8,824 nt of DNA. Source: Chloroflexota bacterium (GTDB taxonomy: Bacteria; Chloroflexota; UBA5177; JANWHV01). Below the pieces are notes generated by a model. That model did no database searches. It saw only the letters and a program-made list of their open reading frames with translations, and was not told where the DNA came from. Where the stretch lies: NCBI GenBank assembly GCA_025924845.1, contig JAICHN010000211.1:1-8824 (forward strand), in the 5' to 3' direction. Each line of letters starts with the position of its first letter. The first letter of the stretch is position 1. The position numbers and the translations under genes are program-made. Positions 1 to 5,423 of this stretch are shown piece after piece.

Positions 1-403
1 AGAGTTTAAGGCATTCCTTCTGCGCGGCAACGTTGTCGATCTCGCGGTTGGTATCGTAATGGGGATCGCCTTTGGCTCGGTGGTGACGGCACTTGTCACG
101 GACATTATTACGCCAATCATCACCATTCCGGGCAAGACCAACTTTGCCGACCTCAGCTTCTCAATTGGAGGCGGAGTTTTCCTGTACGGCGCCTTCATCA
201 ACGCGGTGATCAACTTCATCGTCGTGGCCGCCGCCATATTCTTCTTCGTGGTCAAGCCGGTCAACATGCTGATGGCACGCCGTAAGGTAGAGTCGGCGTC
301 CGAACCGGCCGCCACCACCAGGGAGTGCCCCTTCTGTATGAGCATGATTCCCCAAGGCGCGACGCGCTGTGCATTCTGCACCTCGGAAGTGAGCGCCGCA
401 TAG
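1..403 (+). CDS. mscL: Large-conductance mechanosensitive channel MscL with C-terminal zinc ribbon (5' end cut by window)
   Basis: The reading frame is already open at base 2 and ends at TAG 401-403. The first visible residues, EFKAFLLRGNVVDLAVG, align with the start of the first transmembrane helix of MscL (E. coli: EFREFAMRGNVVDLAVG), so only about six residues should be missing. The ATG at 59 is internal and is not the start. TM1 (the pore helix, with the GNVVDLAVG signature) is followed by a short periplasmic loop around PGKTNFADL, then TM2 (YGAFINAVINFIVVAAA and onward) ending in VKPVNMLMARRK. MscL is a homopentameric inner-membrane channel that opens under membrane tension to release solutes during osmotic downshock. 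The cytoplasmic tail is unusual: a CPFC-x10-CAFC zinc ribbon (bases 326-379) follows TM2 where E. coli has a charged helical bundle. I recall similar tails in some other bacterial MscL proteins. It converges on the DUF3352 gene across a shared hairpin. Confidence 0.95.
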   Translation, partial: EFKAFLLRGNVVDLAVGIVMGIAFGSVVTALVTDIITPIITIPGKTNFADLSFSIGGGVFLYGAFINAVINFIVVAAAIFFFVVKPVNMLMARRKVESASEPAATTRECPFCMSMIPQGATRCAFCTSEVSAA

Positions 404-425
404 CCTGAGGGTAGGGCATCATGGA

Positions 426-460
426 AAGGCCGGGTCAGCCTGCATGGCTGACCCGGCCTT
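426..460. terminator. Strong hairpin terminator between convergent genes
   Basis: A perfect 15-bp inverted repeat (AAGGCCGGGTCAGCC, then its complement) surrounds a 5-base TGCAT loop. It begins 22 bases after the mscL stop and lies 20 bases beyond the stop of the minus-strand DUF3352 gene, so it can serve both. On the plus strand it is followed by a T-rich stretch (GTCTTGTTTCTC). The minus-strand side has only a short T-rich end, so termination is probably stronger for mscL. Confidence 0.88.
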
Positions 461-480
461 GTCTTGTTTCTCAGGGCTGC

Positions 481-2232
481 TTAGGGGGCAATGCCCAGGA
501 AGAAGGCGCCTCCACCTCCGGAACCAGATCGAGCTACCATACTGAAGCTGGTGAAGGTCGCCAGCCAGGGACGTACTTTCGCATAATACTTCGTCAGATT
601 GGTCCCTTCGTCCTGAGCGATTTGCTCGAAGGCCAGGCGGAGCGCCGTGAGGTTGGCATAAATTACCGCGCCGGCCGGAGTGGAGTCCGCCTCCTGGACG
701 GCAGCCCGAAACTGCGGATCGGTCGCCAGACTGGTCCCCGGGCCGACCCCTTGCAACGAAGCGACATCGGCCGGGAGGGCACTCGCCACCACTAGGTAGC
801 CGTTCACAAAAGCGTAGCCCATGCCGTTGGGGGTAGCGGCCAGCACTTGTTCAACCACGCCGCCCGGACCTGTGGTCGGCACAAACTGCAATCGTGACGA
901 GTTGTCGCTTAACGATTGAAGCGCTCCCACGATTTGTTGCAGTTTTTGCTGAACCAGCGCCGGGTCATCGACCTTCAGCGTGACCACCATCGAGAGCCGC
1001 CGCGCCGCGGCAGTCTTTGCATCGGCCGCCCCCGTAGGGAGTATTGCCATACTCGCCTCGCCATGCATCCACGAAAATACATCTTGATTCAGGTCCATAC
1101 CCAACAGGTGATTCACCACCTTGAAGGGGTCAAGAGCAAGGCCACGAGTATTGGCTGCTCCGGCGAGTGCCGCGACCTGAGTCAGGGCGGTTTGAATCAT
1201 GCTGCCTGGGTCATGGATCGCCGCGTACAACAGGGTGCCTGCCGGCAGGGCTCCCGCCGTGACATCGGCGAGTGGGCTCAGAGTCACCGTTTGCGTGAGG
1301 GCGGCGGTGGTCACGGTCGGCGAGGCCGTCACCAAAATGCCCGTCGGCTGGGCACTCACCGCGAATGCCTGGCTGTACGTGCCCGACATGGGGACAGTGT
1401 GCGCGGCGCGGGCCAATCCCAGCGCCAACGCCAGTCGATGTTCTGCTTGAAGATCCCTATGCACGAAGACGGTAGACAATCGCGCAGCCGGAAGCTGGGT
1501 CAACGTGGTTTGAAAATCGGCATTGGTAGCCAAGGACGGTACGGCACCCTGCGCCGCGTCGATTGCCGCATGTACGCTAAGCGGGTCGCCGGATGCGATG
1601 ACGATGTTGTTCACCACGGCGATCCACAGCGGTACGGCCGTGGATTGGGAAGGGGCCGGCAGACTGCCCGCGCCGGGAAAGGCCGCGCTGAGAAGGGTCC
1701 GCAAGTTCAACTTCGTGATCGTGACACCTTTATAGGTCGTGGCCGTGGTTCCTTGTAGACCACCGAGCATGAGGCCACCCGTAACGGCGGCTGCTCCAAG
1801 ACCAGGCTTTAGTCCCGCGTCGATCAGCACGTGGAATTGGGCAACCGTCTTTCCCTTGCTGTTCACCGACGTGGTTATCGGGAGGACCGCCACCGCGGCC
1901 TCACCGTTGAAAATCGCGCTCAGTGCCGCCTCCAGCTGCGCTACATTTTTAGTGAGGCCGGCGAGCTGGCGGGCGGAGGCGGAGCCTGCCGGAGTGGTAG
2001 CGCGAACTCTACTCAAGACCCTGCTTTCGAGGGAGGAAAAGTTGGAGGCTTGATCGGCCGTTGTCGCCTGGATCGAGGCGAACCACTGAGCATCAGCCGG
2101 CGTCACCATTGTGAAATCACTGGTCGCGATGCCGAAGCCGCCCGCGGCGTGCGCTGTGGGCAGCGTTGCCTTCCAGGCCGGAGCCAGGGTAAGGAGCAGC
2201 CCGGCGGCCACTAATGTACGAACTCGTCCCAT
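481..2232 (-). CDS. Secreted DUF3352-domain protein
   Basis: A 583-residue protein of unknown biochemical role. I start it at ATG 2232 because this places a classic signal peptide at the N-terminus: basic residues (MGRVR), a hydrophobic core (LVAAGLLLTLAPA) and an AHA-A cleavage site near residue 29. A GTG at 2253 in the same frame would add seven residues ahead of the signal. A GGGGA about nine bases before the ATG can act as ribosome binding site. The mature part resembles DUF3352 proteins of Cyanobacteria and Chloroflexi: it starts with a 'TPADAQWFASIQ' segment, has repeated long helical/beta units such as LPAGTLLYAAIHDP, MDLNQDVFSWMHGEASMAILP and GYAFVNGYLVVAS, and ends in a Gly-rich RSGSGGGGAFFLGIAP. 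There is no further membrane span or lipobox, so it is probably exported and free or envelope-associated. Family assignment is from remembered pattern; function is unknown. Confidence 0.82.
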   Translation of the reverse strand: MGRVRTLVAAGLLLTLAPAWKATLPTAHAAGGFGIATSDFTMVTPADAQWFASIQATTADQASNFSSLESRVLSRVRATTPAGSASARQLAGLTKNVAQLEAALSAIFNGEAAVAVLPITTSVNSKGKTVAQFHVLIDAGLKPGLGAAAVTGGLMLGGLQGTTATTYKGVTITKLNLRTLLSAAFPGAGSLPAPSQSTAVPLWIAVVNNIVIASGDPLSVHAAIDAAQGAVPSLATNADFQTTLTQLPAARLSTVFVHRDLQAEHRLALALGLARAAHTVPMSGTYSQAFAVSAQPTGILVTASPTVTTAALTQTVTLSPLADVTAGALPAGTLLYAAIHDPGSMIQTALTQVAALAGAANTRGLALDPFKVVNHLLGMDLNQDVFSWMHGEASMAILPTGAADAKTAAARRLSMVVTLKVDDPALVQQKLQQIVGALQSLSDNSSRLQFVPTTGPGGVVEQVLAATPNGMGYAFVNGYLVVASALPADVASLQGVGPGTSLATDPQFRAAVQEADSTPAGAVIYANLTALRLAFEQIAQDEGTNLTKYYAKVRPWLATFTSFSMVARSGSGGGGAFFLGIAP

Positions 2233-2332
2233 GGTGTCAATTCCCCGGGGCACTAGTCAGTTACGCTCGAGAAGCCCAGCTTTCAGTCTAACCGGCCCCG
2301 GTTCACGGGTACAGATCATCCTTCCGGAGCGG

Positions 2333-2362
2333 TTGCGCCATGACTAAATGCCCTGGTATACT
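2333..2362 (+). promoter_or_regulatory. Sigma-70-type extended -10 promoter for the tRNA gene
   Basis: A TTGCGC -35-like hexamer (2333-2338) lies 18 bases before TATACT (2357-2362), which is preceded by TGG, giving an extended -10 element (TGN-TATACT). Transcription should begin near 2369, about 40 bases before the mature tRNA, leaving a short 5' leader for RNase P to remove. Confidence 0.65.
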
Positions 2363-2407
2363 CCTCGTGCGTCCGCCGTACGTTTGAGAGGCGGGCCTAT
2401 CGATTGG

Positions 2408-2479
2408 GGCGGCGTAGCTCAGCGGTAGAGCAGCGGACTCATAAGCCGTTGGTCAGTGGTTCAAATCCACTCGCCGCCA
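2408..2479 (+). tRNA. tRNA with CAU anticodon, probably elongator tRNA-Met
   Basis: The full cloverleaf folds by eye. The acceptor stem is GGCGGCG (2408-2414) paired perfectly with CGCCGCC (2472-2478), with discriminator A at 2479. The D arm is GCTC/GAGC (2417-2431). The anticodon loop is CTCATAA with anticodon CAT at 2440-2442. The T arm is AGTGG-TTCAAAT-CCACT (2455-2471). CCA is not encoded (the next bases are CCCA). The perfect G1-C72 pair and absence of the three G-C pairs typical of initiators argue against tRNA-fMet. Elongator Met is most likely. A lysidine-modified Ile2 (CAU) is the alternative, since parts of the variable/T arm also resemble Ile2. Oddity: A31 faces G39 (2437/2445) at the bottom of the anticodon stem, where a T at 39 would pair. 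Confidence 0.93.
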
Positions 2480-2489
2480 CCCACCTGGT

Positions 2490-3581
2490 TCATTCGGCCG
2501 GCGCGATCGGCGGCGCGGGCTCCTCGCGAGTCAACTCGTAGAGAACGGCGTCTGCCCGAGTACCCGCCAGCGCGGCAAACTCATGTAGGATGCCCGCTTG
2601 CTCAAAACCTGCTTCCTCGAGAGTGGTACGCACGGCGAAGTTCGCGGCATCCACCACACTATTCAACCTGCGAACACCGGGCAGCACGTCAGCGCGCACA
2701 AGCAGGGCTTCCAGCACGGGGGCAAGGGCGTTCTCATGGTCTGGAGCAGCGAAGAGATCCAGGGTGCGGACATGTTCGCGGTACGGCTGCGAAGCGGCGG
2801 GCAGGTCGGCCGGCAGCACTGTGCCAAGCGCGGCGGGCGTGCCTTCCGCGGCGACGCCGATGATGGAGGTACCTTTGCCACGCTCCAGCGTATCAAGCAG
2901 GAGCAGCACTGCCTCTTCCATGCCGTAGGCGCCATAGGCGTGGAGCCCATGGTAGCGAATCAGATACGGCACCGGGGCACTGAGCAGATGAAGTAGCGCC
3001 GCCTTATCAGAGCGGCGGAGAGGACGCCGCGCCGGCGCGGCGCTCATGGCGCCGAAGTAACGGCTATCGAAGGCGTCCGCGTCACCAAACACCAGCCGGC
3101 TGGTGACGCGGCCCGAAGTACCGGGCATCACGAGGTAATCCTGAAAGTCAAAGCTGCGCAATAACTGATGGGCGGGCGAATCGACGGTGGTTTGCGCCAG
3201 GATACCGTGGCCGCCGTCACTGGAGAAGCGATCCAGGGCGACCTCCACTACATGACGGGCCAATCCTTGCTCACGGCGATGGGGAGCGGTATAAAGGTTG
3301 TGAATCGAACCCAGGTGTGGAATGCGATTGGAGCGCGACAGCTCGAGCGCGCACACTATCCCCTCGATCGTGGTGGCAACGTACCACCGATCGCCGATGT
3401 CCTCCCTCGCCGTTAAGCGCGTTTCGATGTCACGGGCAACTCGAGGCGGCACGAGGTCGAGACCGCGCCCGGCCCAAAAGGCGATCAAGGCGTCGGCGCC
3501 CGCGCCGAGCGGCGCCCGCAACTCGTGGATGACGGCTTCCTCGCCGTCCGGCAAAGAAAACCGCTCAATCCGTCCTTGCAC
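2490..3581 (-). CDS. GNAT-family N-acetyltransferase with two GNAT-like halves
   Basis: A 363-residue protein starting at GTG 3581, with an AAAGGGG ribosome binding site nine bases upstream, and ending at TGA 2490-2492. The N-terminal half has the acetyl-CoA-binding motif of GNAT enzymes, around LYTAPHRREQGLARHVVE (residues 96-113), where R-x-x-G-x-A (103-108) is the pyrophosphate-binding signature. The C-terminal half ends like a second GNAT fold: NFAVRTTLEEAGFEQAG, then DAVLYELTR (about 304-342). Its own motif A region, near LFAAPDHENALAPVLEALL (266-284), lacks R-x-x-G-x-G/A, so this half is probably non-catalytic. The likely activity is transfer of an acetyl group from acetyl-CoA to an amine on a small molecule or peptide; the substrate cannot be read from sequence. 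It lies about 170 bp downstream of the ribokinase gene on the same strand and converges on the tRNA with 10 bp between them. Confidence 0.85.
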   Translation of the reverse strand: MQGRIERFSLPDGEEAVIHELRAPLGAGADALIAFWAGRGLDLVPPRVARDIETRLTAREDIGDRWYVATTIEGIVCALELSRSNRIPHLGSIHNLYTAPHRREQGLARHVVEVALDRFSSDGGHGILAQTTVDSPAHQLLRSFDFQDYLVMPGTSGRVTSRLVFGDADAFDSRYFGAMSAAPARRPLRRSDKAALLHLLSAPVPYLIRYHGLHAYGAYGMEEAVLLLLDTLERGKGTSIIGVAAEGTPAALGTVLPADLPAASQPYREHVRTLDLFAAPDHENALAPVLEALLVRADVLPGVRRLNSVVDAANFAVRTTLEEAGFEQAGILHEFAALAGTRADAVLYELTREEPAPPIAPAE

Positions 3582-3590
3582 CGATTCGCG

Positions 3591-3597
3591 CCCCTTT
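3591..3597 (-). promoter_or_regulatory. Ribosome binding site of the GNAT gene
   Basis: On the minus strand AAAGGGG lies nine bases before the GTG at 3581. It supports GTG over any downstream start. Confidence 0.6.
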
Positions 3598-3748
3598 ACT
3601 ACGGCCGCCCTTCGCCCTTGGGGAGATCATAGCGTAGATAAAGCGAGAGCGTACGCATACCTGTTCCAGGTGCGGTTAAAGGGTCGTACGAGCGCTGGTT
3701 CGGCAGGCACGAATGCCCGTGACCCGAGACTCGGATCCTTCGAGCCGC

Positions 3749-4678
3749 CTATGCCTCGCAAGCGCGAAGGAACTTATCTACCTCAGCGCGAGTGGGCATC
3801 GAGGGCTGCGCTCCACGCCGGGTCGTCGACAGCGCGGCCGCCGCGTTCGCGAAGGCCACCGCCGGTCGCGGCAAACGGCCTTCCGCCAGGGCCACGGCCA
3901 GGGCGCCGGAGAGACAATCGCCCGCCGCCGTGGTGTCCACGGTATCGACGCGGTGCCCCGGCAGTTGAAAACTCTCACGATCGTTCGCGGCAAAGACGCC
4001 GTCCGCTCCCAATTTGACGATCACCGTTTTCACGCCGCGCGCCAGCAACCGTCGTGCAGCTTCCGGCGCCTCGGCCAGGCCCACCTCGGACATCCCGGTG
4101 AGCAACGCCGCTTCTTGCTGATTGGGGGTCAGATAATCCACCGCCGCCAATAAGCGATCGGAAAGCAGTTGGGCCGGGGCCGGATCCAGCATAACGACCA
4201 ACCCTTTGGCGCGCGCGGCGAGCGCCGTGTATTCTACGGCGGCAAGCGGTACCTCAAGCTGCAGAAGGACAATACGCGCTTGGGCGAGCGCGCTTAACGC
4301 ACCCTGCACGTGGTCATCGGCGAGCAGGGCGTTGGCGCCCGGCACGACGACGATGTTGTTCTCGCCCGACGAGGCAACTTCGATGATCGCTATACCGCTG
4401 CGCGGGCCACGTTCATAAAGAAATCTTGTATCAACGCCTGCCGCATTGAGCGCCTTGCGCAGTGCTTGCGCGTACGCGTCGTCGCCGACGCAGCCAACCA
4501 TGGCCGGAGCGCCGTTCAGCCGAGCCGCCGCCACTGCCTGGTTGGCGCCCTTACCGCCGGGATATTCGACCAAGCTATCGCCGAGAATAGTCTCCCCAGG
4601 CACAGGAATATGCGGTACGCCCACTACCAGATCCATATTGACGCTGCCCACCACGACAATGCGCCGATCGGCGGTCAT
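3749..4678 (-). CDS. rbsK: Ribokinase (PfkB-family sugar kinase)
   Basis: A 309-residue protein, the usual ribokinase length, from ATG 4678 to TAG 3749-3751. Ribokinase phosphorylates D-ribose to ribose-5-phosphate with ATP in the cytoplasm and feeds the pentose phosphate pathway. Visible family features: VVVGSVNMDLVVGVPHIPVPGET at the N-terminus, with the N-x-D substrate contact (NMD, 14-16); the GGKGAN sugar-binding loop (41-46); DPAPA (165-169); PN-x-x-E (185-189) for Mg/phosphate; VKLGADGV (221-228); and DTTAAGD (248-254) with the catalytic base Asp254 and anion hole. The end, GAQPSMPTRAEV, is typical of RbsK. The start codon overlaps the stop of the upstream YbjN gene in ATGA and has no clear ribosome binding site, so translation probably depends on coupling. 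No ribose transporter, rbsD or nucleosidase gene is visible, so another sugar of the PfkB-B group remains possible. Confidence 0.93.
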   Translation of the reverse strand: MTADRRIVVVGSVNMDLVVGVPHIPVPGETILGDSLVEYPGGKGANQAVAAARLNGAPAMVGCVGDDAYAQALRKALNAAGVDTRFLYERGPRSGIAIIEVASSGENNIVVVPGANALLADDHVQGALSALAQARIVLLQLEVPLAAVEYTALAARAKGLVVMLDPAPAQLLSDRLLAAVDYLTPNQQEAALLTGMSEVGLAEAPEAARRLLARGVKTVIVKLGADGVFAANDRESFQLPGHRVDTVDTTAAGDCLSGALAVALAEGRLPRPAVAFANAAAALSTTRRGAQPSMPTRAEVDKFLRACEA

Positions 4679-5178
4679 GGCGGTGTAGCTCGCGTGCCGT
4701 TGGGCGGCGGGGTAAGATTTACGTCGTCGGCTACTTCACAGGCGGCAATCGCCGCCGCCGGCTCCATCTTCCCGAAGATGACCATCTTCAGCACATCGCG
4801 GTAGGTGGAAGTGATGTACTGGATCAGTCCCATCATATCCAGATATAACTCATATGGGAAGCCGACTCCATCGGTCGACGTTCCCACCTGAAAGATGACC
4901 TCGCCATCGCGAAGGTCAACCGCGAAGCCGCCCCAGGTCAACTCGTAATTGAGCTGCATGAGCGCTTCGAGCGCCGCCAGGCGCCGCTCGTCGCGCACAT
5001 AGTCAAACTCTCGAACCAGAAACAGCACACGGGCGCCTTCACTTGCCACCTGGATGACCAGCCGGAAGTTTCCCTGTGGACCGCGGAAGGCGCTGCTCAG
5101 GTACCCCTTGTCCTCGTGAAGTTCGTAGTGGTAGTCATCCTTGTCAAGATAAAGCGCGATGTCCTGTATCGTGACCAC
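4675..5178 (-). CDS. YbjN-domain protein
   Basis: A 167-residue protein starting at GTG 5178, six bases after a near-perfect AAAGGAGG, and ending in TGA inside the ribokinase ATG. It matches the YbjN family by pattern: an N-terminal MVTIQDIALYLDKDDYHYE segment, alternating strands with FRLVIQVASEGARVLFLVRE, then LNYELTWGGFAVDLRDGEVIFQVG (about 76-99), and a long helix (ELYLDMMGLIQYITSTYRDVL) near 110-130. The fold resembles type III secretion chaperones, and YbjN proteins are generally thought to act as small cytoplasmic binding or regulatory proteins. The tail (about 150-167) is Pro/Thr-rich and probably disordered. There is no signal peptide or membrane span. It is the first gene of a two-gene unit with ribokinase. 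The partner protein is unknown. Confidence 0.85.
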   Translation of the reverse strand: MVTIQDIALYLDKDDYHYELHEDKGYLSSAFRGPQGNFRLVIQVASEGARVLFLVREFDYVRDERRLAALEALMQLNYELTWGGFAVDLRDGEVIFQVGTSTDGVGFPYELYLDMMGLIQYITSTYRDVLKMVIFGKMEPAAAIAACEVADDVNLTPPPNGTRATPP

Positions 5179-5184
5179 GCGACT

Positions 5185-5192
5185 CCTCCTTT
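5185..5192 (-). promoter_or_regulatory. Strong ribosome binding site of the YbjN gene
   Basis: AAAGGAGG on the minus strand, six bases before the GTG at 5178. It fixes that GTG as the start and suggests efficient translation of the first gene of the pair. Confidence 0.8.
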
Positions 5193-5233
5193 CGACGTAA
5201 GGCGTGCCGATGACGGTTCAGCCGCATTACCCC

Positions 5234-5239
5234 AGTGTA
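5234..5239 (-). promoter_or_regulatory. Possible -10 element for the ybjN-ribokinase pair
   Basis: TACACT on the minus strand, about 55 bases before the GTG start. No good TTGACA-like -35 sits at the usual distance. The spacer contains an ACCGG-6-CCGGT inverted repeat (5239-5254) that could bind a regulator. Tentative. Confidence 0.22.
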
Positions 5240-5280
5240 CCGGCTCCGCCCGGTCATCGCCGAACCGGCACATGAGCGTA

Positions 5281-5316
5281 CCTCACCGGTGCGGATAAGA
5301 GCGCAAAAGTGCGCAT
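5281..5316. promoter_or_regulatory. Candidate operator cluster in the divergent control region
   Basis: Three overlapping patterns. First, CCTCACCGGTGCGG (5281-5294) is a near-palindrome with a central CG and one mismatched pair, the general style of LacI-family operators. Second, GTGCGGAT (5289-5296) recurs as GTGCGCAT (5309-5316) exactly 20 bases later, about two helical turns. Third, GCGCA-AAAG-TGCGC (5301-5314) is an inverted repeat. They lie between the YbjN unit (-) and the protease-LacI unit (+). The idea that the LacI protein binds here is inference, and short GC-rich palindromes arise easily by chance. Confidence 0.3.
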
Positions 5317-5378
5317 AGCGCCACAATTTCCAGATCCGGCCCGAGCCAACGGCTAGGCGCGGGCAACCGGCAAGGGCA

Positions 5379-5387
5379 TGCTATACT
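5379..5387 (+). promoter_or_regulatory. Extended -10 promoter for the protease-LacI unit
   Basis: TGC-TATACT is an extended -10 (TATACT at 5382-5387) with no recognisable -35, as extended -10 promoters allow. Transcription would start near 5394, giving a leader of about 30 bases before the ATG at 5424. It shares the TATACT hexamer and the TG extension with the tRNA promoter at 2354-2362. Confidence 0.55.
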
Positions 5388-5423
5388 GACCGTGCTAAAC
5401 ATTCGCCGACCAGCGCATGGTGC

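Noticed and set aside
916..1758. A 280-residue open frame on the plus strand, opposite the DUF3352 gene
   Set aside because: It is rich in Arg, Gly and His with no domain pattern and lies wholly antisense to a convincing secreted protein. This is typical of a shadow frame in GC-rich DNA.
2456..2863. A plus-strand open frame starting inside the tRNA
   Set aside because: It begins in the T arm of a well-folded tRNA and is antisense to the GNAT gene, with an Arg-rich composition.
3659..3671. ACCTG-TTC-CAGGT inverted repeat before the GNAT gene, considered as an operator
   Set aside because: The 5-bp arms are short, there is no matching copy elsewhere and no clear promoter beside it.
3705..3718. 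A small hairpin with a TTCG loop (minus strand) downstream of ribokinase, considered as a terminator
   Set aside because: The stem is only four to five pairs, the loop-closing pair is A-T and not C-G, and no T run follows, so it is too weak to call.
3322..4017. A 231-residue plus-strand open frame spanning the GNAT-ribokinase gap
   Set aside because: It overlaps two well-supported minus-strand genes and its product is Arg/Pro-rich without recognisable features.
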